Positions 1 to 8,149 of a DNA stretch of 14,134 nucleotides are shown piece by piece; the stretch's first letter is position 1, and each line of letters starts with the position of its first letter. The translations under genes were made by a program, and so were the position numbers. The notes under the pieces were generated by a model. That model made no database searches, was not told the origin of the DNA, and saw only the letters and a list, made by a program, of their open reading frames with translations. The stretch comes from Aurantibrevibacter sp041747755 (GTDB lineage Bacteria; Bacteroidota; Bacteroidia; Flavobacteriales; Flavobacteriaceae): the NCBI GenBank assembly GCA_041747755.1, contig JBGTEN010000125.1, positions 1 to 14,134 on the forward strand, written 5' to 3'.

Positions 1-1993
1 CTCCTGCGAAACCCATTACGCCGGCGGTAATGATTAGAGGCAGCAGATTGGGAATCAATGAAATAACAATCATTCTAAAAGAACGAAACAAATAGGCGAT
101 AAACAATGCTATTAGCCCAATAGCAAGAGCTAGTGATGTTATAAGGTTGCCAACGAGATATTTTGTTCCTTTTAAAAATAAAAGAGTATTTCCAGTGAGT
201 GTAACGGTATATTGGTCAGCCGGAAAAATCTTATTAATATTTTCGATTAGTTTTTCTTCTATGGCTTCCATACGATCGGTTTTAACATCCCGCATAAATG
301 TGGTTATCCTCGCAACCTGACCGGTACTATCTACAAAACTTTTGAGCAAATTTTCTTGACCAGAAGATTTTCGGGCCACATCCATAATAAAATTGTTCTC
401 TTGGGTTGTAGGAAGCTGGTAATATTTTGGAATACCATTATAAAATGCCTGCTTAGAATATTTTACGATATTCACAATAGAAATAGGTTTGGAAAGCTCC
501 GGAACATCTTCAATAACCTCCCCCAGCTCGTCCATTTTTCTGAGGGAAACAGGTCTCAATACTCCGTTTTTTCGTTTTGTATCAATCATTATTTCTATAG
601 GCATAATACCATCAAATTCCCTTTCAAAAAAACGGATGTCTTCAAAAAACTCTGCCTTTTTTGGCATGTCCTCTATTGGACTTCCAGATATATTAATTTG
701 GAATATTCCTATAACACTGATGACTAACAGTGCAATGGCTGTACTATAGACTGCAATACGCTTTTCACGGACAATGGTTTCCATCCAGTTGACAAACCTG
801 TCAATCCAATTCTTGTTTAAGTGTTTTAGATGCTTGTTCTTAGGAAGCGGCATAAAACTGTAAAGAATAGGAATAATGAGTAATGATAAAATGAAAATCC
901 CAAGTATATTGATGGAAGCCACAATACCAAACTCGGTAAGTAACTTGCTGTCTGTAACAATAAATGTGGCAAAACCAGCTGCGGTGGTAACATTAGTCAT
1001 TAAAGTAGCATTCCCTATTTTTGAAATGACCCGTTGTAAGGAGAGCGCCTGATTACCGTGTTTTTTTACCTCCTGTTGGTATTTGTTTATTAAAAATATA
1101 CAATTCGGAATCCCAATAACAATGATAAGGGGTGGGATTAAAGCTGTTAATACCGTAATTTCATATTGAAGAAGACCCAAAAATCCCAAAGCCCACATCA
1201 CCCCAATAATAACCACGCAAATTGATATGAGTGTAGCTCTGACGCTTCTAAAAAAGAAAAAGAAAATTAAAGAGGTAACAGCAAGGGCAGCCGCAATAAA
1301 AACTCCAATTTCATCAATAATGTTTTGAGAGTTTAAAGTACGCATGTAGGGCATGCCCGATATGTGCACATCCATACTGGTTTCTTCTTCAAAATTGGTG
1401 ACGAGATTGGTAAGGTCTTCTAATATAAAATCCTTTCGAACCGTGGTATTAAGAATGTCTTTATCCAAGTAAACCACCGTTCGGATGGTGCGACTCTTTT
1501 TATTATAGATTAAACCTTCATAAAAAGGGATATTAGTAAAAAGATGCTGTATTAGACTATCTACCTCTTGTTTGTTTTTGGGCTGCGACTTTATAAAAGG
1601 ACGCATTACAAACTCTTGTTGGTCATTGTCTTTAATCAGCTCTTGCAAATTGTCTGTAGAAAGCACCAAATCAACTTCTGGAAAAGCACCTAATTGTTTA
1701 CTCAGCCTGTTCCATTGGTTAAAATTCGTAGGAGTAAAAAGAGCAGTGTCTTTTATGGCAAGTACAATTACATTTCCCTCTTCACCGAAGCGATCTAAAA
1801 AAACCTGGTATTCAATATTTAAGGGATGATCATCTGGCAAAAGATTAGCTTGCGCTCTGGTAAACCTCATATTTTCCCATTGCAATGCTAAGAAAATAGT
1901 TACTGCTACAAGAAGGATAAGGATTAGAATTCTGTTTCTAAGGATAATATTGGCTGTTTTTCCCCAAAAACCTTGTGTAAGCTTAGCAACCAT
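1..1993 (-). CDS. RND/MMPL superfamily exporter, C-terminus beyond window edge
   Basis: This minus-strand frame opens with ATG at 1991-1993 (MVAKLTQGFWGKTANI) and stays open for 664 codons to the window edge, so the C-terminus is missing. Residues about 19-37 form a first membrane helix (RILILILLVAVTIFLAL). A soluble extracytoplasmic domain follows, then a cluster of five hydrophobic helices (about 220-370) that includes LIPPLIIVIGIPNCIFLINKY. The pattern then repeats: one helix, a second soluble domain and a second helix bundle, cut off at GVMGFAG. This duplicated 1+5 helix layout is that of RND/MMPL ('predicted exporter of the RND superfamily') proteins, inner-membrane transporters driven by the proton gradient. 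The substrate cannot be told from sequence; lipids or hydrophobic compounds are common for the family. It lies 162 nt downstream of frr on the same strand, possibly with its own promoter. The family call is firm, the substrate unknown. Confidence 0.88.
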   Translation of the reverse strand, partial: MVAKLTQGFWGKTANIILRNRILILILLVAVTIFLALQWENMRFTRAQANLLPDDHPLNIEYQVFLDRFGEEGNVIVLAIKDTALFTPTNFNQWNRLSKQLGAFPEVDLVLSTDNLQELIKDNDQQEFVMRPFIKSQPKNKQEVDSLIQHLFTNIPFYEGLIYNKKSRTIRTVVYLDKDILNTTVRKDFILEDLTNLVTNFEEETSMDVHISGMPYMRTLNSQNIIDEIGVFIAAALAVTSLIFFFFFRSVRATLISICVVIIGVMWALGFLGLLQYEITVLTALIPPLIIVIGIPNCIFLINKYQQEVKKHGNQALSLQRVISKIGNATLMTNVTTAAGFATFIVTDSKLLTEFGIVASINILGIFILSLLIIPILYSFMPLPKNKHLKHLNKNWIDRFVNWMETIVREKRIAVYSTAIALLVISVIGIFQINISGSPIEDMPKKAEFFEDIRFFEREFDGIMPIEIMIDTKRKNGVLRPVSLRKMDELGEVIEDVPELSKPISIVNIVKYSKQAFYNGIPKYYQLPTTQENNFIMDVARKSSGQENLLKSFVDSTGQVARITTFMRDVKTDRMEAIEEKLIENINKIFPADQYTVTLTGNTLLFLKGTKYLVGNLITSLALAIGLIALFIAYLFRSFRMIVISLIPNLLPLIITAGVMGFAG

Positions 1994-2012
1994 TATAGAC
2001 TATTAGCGGATT

Positions 2013-2020
2013 CAAAGGTA
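2013..2020 (-). promoter_or_regulatory. Possible -7 box of the RND exporter gene
   Basis: The minus strand reads TACCTTTG, a full match to the Bacteroidota -7 consensus TAnnTTTG, ending 19 nt before the exporter ATG. No TTG is found at the expected 19-21 nt upstream, so the -33 part is missing or weak. It would give a very short leader. The match is short and could be chance. Confidence 0.3.
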
Positions 2021-2155
2021 GAAAATGATTGTTAGTGTTCCTAGAAACGCAAAGAGAAATGAGTATAGTACGATTTTTTACTATTGATGAGTTTGGGAAA
2101 AATCAAACTAGAAACAACCAATTCTGGATTTGAGTATATTAGGAGTAATCCAAGT

Positions 2156-2710
2156 TTAGATCTTCATAATTTCTACTTCCTTACCGGCAAGGACACTTTC
2201 CACTTTTTTAATAAACTTATCAGTTAGCGCTTGCACATCGGTCTCTGCCTTTTTTTGTAAATCCTCAGAAAGCTCTAAACTTCTAAGTTCTTTATTTGCC
2301 TCTTGTCGCGCACTGCGAACACTTATCTTGGCGTCTTCTGCCTCGGCCTTGGCCTGTTTAACTAAGTCACGTCTACGTTCCTCGGTTAGTGGTGGGACAC
2401 TAATAATAATATTATCACCATTATTCATCGGATTAAATCCAAGATTAGCGTTCATGATAGCTTTTTCAATTTCATGAAGCATGTTTTTTTCCCAAGGCTG
2501 TACCAATAATGTTCTGGCATCGGGTGTATTAACGTTGGCAACTTGGGAAAGCGGTGTCTGGGAGCCATAATATTCTACCATAACCCCGGATAACATTACA
2601 GGAGTGGCCTTACCAGCACGAATTTTTGTAAAAGCTTTTTCCAAATGCGCAATGGCTAAATCCATACTTTCTTCTGTAGCATCTAATACAAACTTAATGT
2701 CTTCGTCCAT
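2156..2710 (-). CDS. frr: Ribosome recycling factor
   Basis: A 184-residue protein, the usual RRF length. After translation termination RRF works with EF-G to split the 70S ribosome and release mRNA and tRNA in the cytoplasm. Diagnostic segments are KAFTKIRAGKATP near residue 30, VEYYGSQTPLSQVANV, the NPMNNGDNIIISVPPLTEERRRDLVKQ stretch (split here by position around residues 93-120), and a lysine- and glutamate-rich C-terminal helix of the three-helix bundle ending in EIMKI. The start ATG at 2708-2710 gives the MDEDIKFVLDATEESM N-terminus expected in flavobacteria. It lies 46 nt downstream of pyrH on the same strand, the conserved pyrH-frr pair, and is probably co-transcribed with it. No terminator is seen between the two. 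Confidence 0.98.
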   Translation of the reverse strand: MDEDIKFVLDATEESMDLAIAHLEKAFTKIRAGKATPVMLSGVMVEYYGSQTPLSQVANVNTPDARTLLVQPWEKNMLHEIEKAIMNANLGFNPMNNGDNIIISVPPLTEERRRDLVKQAKAEAEDAKISVRSARQEANKELRSLELSEDLQKKAETDVQALTDKFIKKVESVLAGKEVEIMKI

Positions 2711-2756
2711 GTTTCAATTTTAAAATAACCAATTCAACATAAATTATACCAAAATC

Positions 2757-3464
2757 TTATAGATTTACCACAGTGCCAATGTTTTCACCGTCCACTATTT
2801 TAAGGAGGTTACCTTTCTTGTTCATATCAAATACGACTATAGGCAGTTCATTTTCCTGGCTTAGGGTAAATGCCGTGGTGTCCATTACTTTTAATCCTTT
2901 GGATAGCACTTCTTTAAAGGAAAGTGTATCAAATTTTGTTGCGGTTTTATCCTTTTCCGGATCTGAAGTATAAATGCCATCTACCCTAGTACCTTTTAGG
3001 ATAACGTCCGCTTCTATTTCGATAGCTCGTAAAACTGCAGCAGAGTCCGTAGTAAAATAAGGGTTTCCGGTACCTCCTCCGAATATAACTACCCGTCCCT
3101 TTTCTAGGTGACGAATTGCACGCCTTCGGATAAAAGGTTCTGCAACCTCATTAATTTTAATGGCAGATTGCAACCGGGTTTGCATACCTTTGATTTCTAA
3201 GGCACTCTGAAGTGCAAGACCGTTAATTACTGTAGCCAACATTCCCATATGGTCTCCTTGTACCCTATCCATACCATTACTGGCACCGGATACGCCACGG
3301 AAAATATTACCACCACCAATAACTATGGCTACTTCTACACCTTTGTCTACAACTTCTTTTATTTCATCTGCATATTCAGCAAGTCGCTTAGGATCTATCC
3401 CATATTGCCTTTCTCCCATTAGGGCTTCTCCACTCAGTTTTAAAAGTATCCGTTTATATATCAT
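2757..3464 (-). CDS. pyrH: UMP kinase (uridylate kinase)
   Basis: A 235-residue amino acid kinase-fold enzyme that phosphorylates UMP to UDP with ATP in the cytoplasm, the first committed step from UMP to UTP and CTP. Family motifs are intact: KLSGEAL at 9-15, the glycine-rich GGGNIFRG at 50-57, DHMGMLAT at 71-78, and GGGTGNPYFTTDSAA at 129-143 near the nucleotide site. Full length matches bacterial UMP kinases, which are usually hexamers allosterically controlled by GTP and UTP. The ATG at 3462-3464 gives the standard MIYKRILLKLSGEA start. It is the first gene of the pyrH-frr pair and is divergent from the M61 peptidase gene across a 183-nt spacer. Confidence 0.98.
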   Translation of the reverse strand: MIYKRILLKLSGEALMGERQYGIDPKRLAEYADEIKEVVDKGVEVAIVIGGGNIFRGVSGASNGMDRVQGDHMGMLATVINGLALQSALEIKGMQTRLQSAIKINEVAEPFIRRRAIRHLEKGRVVIFGGGTGNPYFTTDSAAVLRAIEIEADVILKGTRVDGIYTSDPEKDKTATKFDTLSFKEVLSKGLKVMDTTAFTLSQENELPIVVFDMNKKGNLLKIVDGENIGTVVNL

Positions 3465-3484
3465 GGTTTGCAGTTAAATCCCAG

Positions 3485-3492
3485 CAAAAATA
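3485..3492 (-). promoter_or_regulatory. Possible -7 box of pyrH
   Basis: The minus strand reads TATTTTTG, fitting TAnnTTTG, about 20 nt upstream of the pyrH ATG. A TTTG lies 30 nt further upstream, too far for the usual 19-21 nt gap, so only the -7 half is supported. The same 183-nt spacer holds a plus-strand TAAATTTG at 3574-3581, a candidate -7 box for the divergent peptidase gene, also without a matching -33 box. Confidence 0.3.
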
Positions 3493-3647
3493 GTCAAAAA
3501 AAATTATGAAGCGCTTTGTATGCAAACCAATATCAACACTAATTATTTCATAAGATATGCTATGGATTTCATTTAAATTTGTGATCTTGTGCCGATTAAT
3601 TGGCAAGGGTATATTATGTATCCCTGGAAATCTGAAAAATAGAAGAA

Positions 3648-5519
3648 ATGAAGAAATTAGTGATTGTTTTTTTAATTGGTATTGCGCTTTACGGTTGTGG
3701 CAGTACCAAAAACTTACTAAATGTAGACAAAACTCCCATTCTGGTCCATTTAGATTTGGTAAATGTGATAGACGATAAGGTTAAGGTAACTATAAACCCA
3801 GGAGCTTTTACCTCTAATAATGTCTCTTTTTATATTCCAAAAACAGTACCAGGGACCTATAGTACAGACAATTACGGTCAGTATATAGAGGATTTTAAAG
3901 CCTATAATTATGAAGGAGCTGAATTAACTGTTACCAAAGGCGACGAAAATACTTGGAATATTGCTAACGCATCTGCTTTGGAAAAGATAACTTATTTTGT
4001 AAATGATACCTATGACTCTGAAGGGGAAGTGGAAAGCCCGGTGTTTTCACCTGCCGGTACCAACATTCTTAAAGGGGAAAATTTTATGCTTAATTTACAC
4101 GGATTTGTGGGCTATTTTACTGGCTTAAGTGAAATTCCTTACGAGCTGACAATTGAGCGACCATCTATTCTAAAACCGGCAACCTCATTACCAAAAAAGA
4201 CTGGAATAGATGAAATCGAAAACGTGGATATTTATACTGCCTCACGCTACTTTGAGGTAATAGATAATCCCATCATGTATGCTAAGACAACTCCTATTTC
4301 TTTTAGAATTAAAGATATAGATGTTATTCTTAGTGTTTATTCTCCTAATGGTATATATACAGCTGAAAGTTTGAAAGAGGCTATGCAGAAAATGATGGAA
4401 GGTCAAAAGGCGTTTTTAGGAGATGTCAACAGTACGCCACAGTATAATATTCTACTTTATCTTTCTACTTTAGAGGAAACAGATGCCTCTGGTTTCGGGG
4501 CCTTGGAGCACCATACTTCAACAGTAGTGGTTCTGCCGGAACAAATGCCAAAAGAACGCTTGGAACAAGCTATGGTAGATGTGGTCTCTCATGAGTTTTT
4601 CCATACACTAACTCCTTTGAACGTGCATTCTGAGGAAATTCACTATTTTGATTTCAATGATCCTAAAATGTCGCAACACCTTTGGATGTACGAAGGGACT
4701 ACAGAGTATTTTGCCAATCTGTTTCAAATTCAGCAAGGCTTAATTGATGAGGCTGAATTTTTTGATCGCATCGTGGACAAAGTTCAGAATTCTAAAGGAT
4801 ATGATGATTCCATGTCATTTACTGAAATGAGTAAAAATATTTTGGTAGATCCTTACAAACCTAACTATGCCAACGTTTACGAAAAAGGAACGCTGATTAA
4901 CATGGCTTTGGATCTTACCATTCGTGATTTAAGCAATGGTGAAAAAGGAGTCCTATGGTTAATGAAAGAATTATCCAAAAAATATGGGCCTAGTACGCCT
5001 TTTAAGGATGATGTTTTAATAGATGAGATTACAGACCTCACTTATCCTGAAGTTAAGGCATTTTTTGAGACTCATGTTATTGGAACAACTCCAATAGATT
5101 ATGACTTTTACTTAGCTAAAGTAGGCTTGAGTATTGCTCGTGAGGATCAGCCTACGGGTTATTTTTTAGACGGGGATATTCCTTATATCGATGTGGATCA
5201 GAACAACGGAAATGCTATTTTTATTCGGGAGGGAATAGAATTAAATAATTTTTTCAATGATTTAGGAGCCAAAGGAGGCGATGTTATCAAAAGTATTGAC
5301 GGTGTTGCCATTAATTTAGAAAGTATTCGCCCAATTATAGGTGAAAGTTTTGGTTGGGATGCTAATAAAGATATTAGTATTGAAGTCCTTCGTGGCGAGG
5401 AGACCATTATTTTAAATGGTAAAGTGGGCACTCCATTATTGAATGCTATGAAGTTAGTTCCTTTGGAAAATGTTAGTGATGAGCATCTAAAGTTAAGGGC
5501 GAGTTGGTTGAAGGGATAG
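3648..5519 (+). CDS. M61-family metallopeptidase lipoprotein with C-terminal PDZ-like domain
   Basis: A 623-residue predicted secreted zinc peptidase. The N-terminus MKKLVIVFLIGIALYGCGST is a lipoprotein signal with the lipid-modified cysteine at 17. Residues about 30-190 resemble the beta-sandwich N-domain of M61 peptidases. The catalytic thermolysin-like domain carries HEFFH at 315-319 (zinc histidines and catalytic Glu) and MYEGTTEYFANL, whose Glu353 is the likely third zinc ligand. Residues about 510-600 look like a PDZ domain (GGDVIKSIDGVAINLESI). This is the order of the M61 glycyl aminopeptidase family; real substrates of the flavobacterial members are not known to me. After HEFFH it reads TLTPLNVHSEE, not the NxxRxxP typical of classical members, so the specificity may differ. 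The gene stands alone on the plus strand and ends at a shared terminator. Confidence 0.9.
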   Translation: MKKLVIVFLIGIALYGCGSTKNLLNVDKTPILVHLDLVNVIDDKVKVTINPGAFTSNNVSFYIPKTVPGTYSTDNYGQYIEDFKAYNYEGAELTVTKGDENTWNIANASALEKITYFVNDTYDSEGEVESPVFSPAGTNILKGENFMLNLHGFVGYFTGLSEIPYELTIERPSILKPATSLPKKTGIDEIENVDIYTASRYFEVIDNPIMYAKTTPISFRIKDIDVILSVYSPNGIYTAESLKEAMQKMMEGQKAFLGDVNSTPQYNILLYLSTLEETDASGFGALEHHTSTVVVLPEQMPKERLEQAMVDVVSHEFFHTLTPLNVHSEEIHYFDFNDPKMSQHLWMYEGTTEYFANLFQIQQGLIDEAEFFDRIVDKVQNSKGYDDSMSFTEMSKNILVDPYKPNYANVYEKGTLINMALDLTIRDLSNGEKGVLWLMKELSKKYGPSTPFKDDVLIDEITDLTYPEVKAFFETHVIGTTPIDYDFYLAKVGLSIAREDQPTGYFLDGDIPYIDVDQNNGNAIFIREGIELNNFFNDLGAKGGDVIKSIDGVAINLESIRPIIGESFGWDANKDISIEVLRGEETIILNGKVGTPLLNAMKLVPLENVSDEHLKLRASWLKG

Positions 5520-5536
5520 CATAAGCATCAGTTAAT

Positions 5537-5575
5537 AAAAAAAGCCGCATTTCTTTCAAGAAATGCGGCTTTTTT
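5537..5575. terminator. Bidirectional intrinsic terminator between M61 peptidase and tsf
   Basis: GCCGCATTTCTT (5544-5555) and AAGAAATGCGGC (5558-5569) are perfect inverted repeats around a 2-nt centre. They are flanked by A7 on the left and T6 on the right, so each strand gives a GC-containing hairpin followed by a U run. It lies 17 nt after the M61 stop and 18 nt after the tsf stop, serving both convergent genes. Confidence 0.93.
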
Positions 5576-5593
5576 GGTTATTTATTTTACTTA

Positions 5594-6418
5594 TTATCCA
5601 AGTGCGACTCTTTCAAAAGCGGTAACCTTTAAATTAGCATCAGCAGATTTTACATACTGAGCGACGGTAATTTTACTGTCTTTTATAAAGTCTTGGTTCA
5701 CCAAGGTATTATCCTTAAAGAAACGATTTAATTTTCCTTTTGCGATATTGTCTAACATGTTCTCTGGTTTACCTTCTTGACGCAATACGTCTTTTGCAAT
5801 TTCTATTTCTTTGTCGATGATTGATTGGTCTACAGAATTTTCATCTAAAGCAACAGGGTTCATAGCAGCGGCCTGCATAGCAACATCTTTTGCAATAACA
5901 TCAGCACCTTTTACCGCTGCGGAAAGTCCAACCAAAGTAGCAATCCGATTTCCAGCATGGATATATGACCCGACAAAAGGGGCGTTCAATCTTTTAAAAC
6001 CGCCAATTTCTATTTTCTCGCCAATAACTCCGGTTTGCTCAATTAGTTTTTCTTGAACTGTAATGTTTTTGTAGCTTGCAGCAAGAAAAGCATCCTTCGT
6101 TTCAAAATTTAATGCCATTTCAGCAAATTCATTGGCTAAGTTTACAAAGCTTTCATTTTTTGCAACAAAGTCAGTTTCGCAGTTCAAAGAGATAACCACA
6201 CCAGAGGTGTTATCGGAACTTACCTTTGCAATGGCGGCACCTTCGGAAGATTCTCTATCCGATCTGTTAGCTGCAACTTTTTGACCTTTTTTGCGCAAAA
6301 TTTCAATTGCTTTCTCAAAATCACCCTCTGCTTCAACTAATGCTTTTTTACAGTCCATCATACCTGCACCGGTGGTTTGTCTTAATTTGTTTACGTCGGC
6401 TGCTGTTATATTTGCCAT
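5594..6418 (-). CDS. tsf: Translation elongation factor Ts
   Basis: A 274-residue EF-Ts, the guanine nucleotide exchange factor that reloads EF-Tu with GTP in the cytoplasm. The N-terminal UBA-like domain (residues 1-55) contains TGAGMMDCKKALVEA. The signature TDFVAKNE at 82-89 contains the conserved Asp and Phe that displace Mg-GDP from EF-Tu. The rest matches the dimerisation core of short EF-Ts proteins, and the length is normal for Bacteroidota. The start ATG gives MANITAADVNKLRQ. It is the last gene of the rplM-rpsI-rpsB-tsf group, 87 nt after rpsB, and is followed by a strong terminator. No separate promoter is obvious in the 87-nt gap. Confidence 0.98.
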   Translation of the reverse strand: MANITAADVNKLRQTTGAGMMDCKKALVEAEGDFEKAIEILRKKGQKVAANRSDRESSEGAAIAKVSSDNTSGVVISLNCETDFVAKNESFVNLANEFAEMALNFETKDAFLAASYKNITVQEKLIEQTGVIGEKIEIGGFKRLNAPFVGSYIHAGNRIATLVGLSAAVKGADVIAKDVAMQAAAMNPVALDENSVDQSIIDKEIEIAKDVLRQEGKPENMLDNIAKGKLNRFFKDNTLVNQDFIKDSKITVAQYVKSADANLKVTAFERVALG

Positions 6419-6505
6419 TTTATTTAAAGTTTTAATATGGGCTACAAATTTGATTGTATCCGATGTTAAATTAATAATTTGTTTAAAAGCTGGGTTAAGG
6501 GAAGA

Positions 6506-7522
6506 TTATTCTATTCCTCCTTTAACGTTATCTTGCCATTCTTTAAGCTCATCCCATTTTCCTTCTGCAGCCATTTTTGCTTGTTTTGGCCATGAAGCAG
6601 GATTTTTGGAGCCATAGTTAGATCCTTCAGCTACAAGAATTTCATTTAATTCATCCTCAGTCTTTTTTGCAAGATCAGCAAAAGTTAGAATTCCATTAGC
6701 TTGAAAAATTTCGGCAATTTTGGGACCTATGCCTTCAACTTGGGTTAAATCATCTGCAACCACTTCTGCTTTCGTTTCTGTAGTGGAAGATGCTTTAGAG
6801 GCAGTTGCTTCTTCCTCAGGAGACTTTTCAGATTTACGTTCAGTAAGTCCTTCTGTTACGGCATTGGCTACGTGGGTTAATATGGCTTCAATAGATTTTG
6901 AAGCGTCATCATTTGCAGGAATTATAAAATCAATAGGTCTTGGATCCGAATTGGTATCCACCATTGCAAAAACAGGAATGTTTAATTTTAAAGCCTCTTT
7001 TACAGCAATGTGCTCTCTCATTGTATCTACTACAAAAAGTGCAGCAGGTAATCTTGTCATGTCAGCTATTGAGCCAAGGTTCTTTTCTAACTTAGCACGC
7101 AGACGATCTACTTGCAAACGCTCTTTTTTGGAAAGGGTAAGAAATGTACCGTCTTTTTTCATTCGGTCTATAGAAGCCATTTTCTTAACCGCTTTTCTGA
7201 TAGTTACGAAGTTTGTCAACATTCCACCAGGCCATCTTTCTGTAATGAACGGCATATTCATTTTTGCGGCCTTTTCTGCAACGATATCTTTTGCCTGTTT
7301 TTTAGTAGCTACAAATAATATTTTTCTGCCGGATGATGCAATCTTTTTCAAGGCATCATTTGCCTCTTCTAACTTTGCTACTGTTTTGTACAGGTTGATG
7401 ACGTGTATTCCGTTACGCTCCATGTAGATGTAGGGCGCCATGTTCGGATTCCACTTTCTTGTTAGGTGGCCAAAGTGCACACCTGCATCCAATAATTCTT
7501 TAATTTCAATGTTACTTGCCAT
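6506..7522 (-). CDS. rpsB: 30S ribosomal protein S2 with C-terminal helix-hairpin-helix extension
   Basis: Residues 1 to about 227 are a full S2 protein: KELLDAGVHFGHLTRKWNP, ATKKQAKDIV, ITERWPGGMLTNF, RLPAALFVVDT and the IPVFAMVDTNSDP block are all present. S2 is a small-subunit protein needed for initiation and for S1 binding where S1 exists. A low-complexity acidic Ala/Ser/Thr/Glu linker (about 228-258) leads to an extra 80-residue domain. It begins LTQVEGIGPKIAEIF, a helix-hairpin-helix core with the G-I-G-P-K turn, continues with ILTFADLAKKTEDELNEIL, and ends with a Trp-rich segment (PASWPKQAKMAAEGKWDELK). Similar tails occur in Bacteroidota on some ribosomal proteins such as L21; their role is not known to me. 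At 338 residues it is about 90-100 longer than a plain S2. It sits between rpsI and tsf. Confidence 0.97.
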   Translation of the reverse strand: MASNIEIKELLDAGVHFGHLTRKWNPNMAPYIYMERNGIHVINLYKTVAKLEEANDALKKIASSGRKILFVATKKQAKDIVAEKAAKMNMPFITERWPGGMLTNFVTIRKAVKKMASIDRMKKDGTFLTLSKKERLQVDRLRAKLEKNLGSIADMTRLPAALFVVDTMREHIAVKEALKLNIPVFAMVDTNSDPRPIDFIIPANDDASKSIEAILTHVANAVTEGLTERKSEKSPEEEATASKASSTTETKAEVVADDLTQVEGIGPKIAEIFQANGILTFADLAKKTEDELNEILVAEGSNYGSKNPASWPKQAKMAAEGKWDELKEWQDNVKGGIE

Positions 7523-7573
7523 TTTTATTATTTAGTTTACGTTCTTTTGAATTAGCAATGCAAAAGTGGTACA

Positions 7574-7670
7574 CTACAGCGTAGCCTGTTGCATTTAGAT
7601 GCTAAACTAATTTTACCCTGTTTTCCTAAGGAAATTTTTGGGATTTTTAATTTACCCCATGACTGGGGTA
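7574..7670 (-). promoter_or_regulatory. Hairpin-rich rpsI-rpsB spacer, candidate rpsB leader
   Basis: The 240-nt spacer upstream of rpsB contains four small inverted repeats in order on the minus strand. They are a 7-bp stem TACCCCA/TGGGGTA with a 4-nt loop (7653-7670), TTTCC/GGAAA (7622-7634), TTTAG/CTAAA with a 3-nt loop (7594-7606), and CTAC/GTAG with a 3-nt loop (7574-7584). A TGGG/CCCA pairing could compete with the first stem. No U run follows, so these are not ordinary terminators. S2 is known to repress rpsB-tsf in E. coli; a comparable leader here is inference only, and the smaller stems may be chance in AT-rich DNA. Confidence 0.3.
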
Positions 7671-7762
7671 TTTCAAGGAACTTTATTAATACTATATTTA
7701 ATCTAATTCGTATTGTTCTACTATTATTATGTAATCCAAAGAGCTTAAAAAGCAATGAGGTA

Positions 7763-8149
7763 TTAACGCTTGGAGAACTGGAATTTTTTACGAGCTTTTT
7801 TCTGACCAAATTTCTTACGCTCTACCATTCTTGGGTCTCTTGTAAGTAATCCTTCCGGCTTTAAGATACCTCTGTTTTCTGTATCAACATCACAAAGTGC
7901 TCTGGATAATGCTAAACGAATAGCTTCAGCCTGACCTGTAATACCGCCACCGAATACATTAACTTTTACATCAAAACCACCTTCGTTATTGGTTAATGCA
8001 AAAGGTTGCTGCACTTTATATTGCAAAGTTGCTGTTGGAAAATATTCGCTTATATCCCTTTTATTTATAGTAATGGTTCCATTACCTTTAGATAAATAAA
8101 CACGGGCTACCGCTGTCTTTCTTCTGCCAATTTTATGAATTACTTCCAT
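7763..8149 (-). CDS. rpsI: 30S ribosomal protein S9
   Basis: A 128-residue S9 protein of the small-subunit head, whose C-terminal tail reaches the P-site tRNA. The diagnostic N-terminus is IGRRKTAVARVYL, with the conserved GGGITGQAEAIRLALSRAL in the middle and the basic end GLLTRDPRMVERKKFGQKKA...FSKR. Length and ends match the bacterial family. Its ATG overlaps the rplM stop by one base (TAATG on the minus strand), implying translational coupling to L13. The L13-S9 pair is conserved across bacteria. A 240-nt spacer follows before rpsB. Confidence 0.98.
   Translation of the reverse strand: MEVIHKIGRRKTAVARVYLSKGNGTITINKRDISEYFPTATLQYKVQQPFALTNNEGGFDVKVNVFGGGITGQAEAIRLALSRALCDVDTENRGILKPEGLLTRDPRMVERKKFGQKKARKKFQFSKR

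Noticed and set aside
356..1829. Short plus-strand open frames within the exporter gene
   Set aside because: They lie antisense to a continuous 664-codon exporter frame with clear membrane helices, and their translations show no family features.
6720..7427. 235-codon plus-strand open frame across rpsB
   Set aside because: It is antisense to S2, whose sequence is unmistakable; long antisense frames are common opposite conserved genes.
7564..7575. TACCACTTTTG upstream of rpsB as a promoter
   Set aside because: The spacing inside the box is four bases, not two, and no TTG is correctly placed, so rpsB is better explained by read-through from rplM-rpsI.
7552..7849. Open frames on both strands across the rpsI-rpsB spacer
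   Set aside because: The minus-strand frame overlaps the end of rpsI out of frame and has no coding character. The plus-strand one is its mirror.
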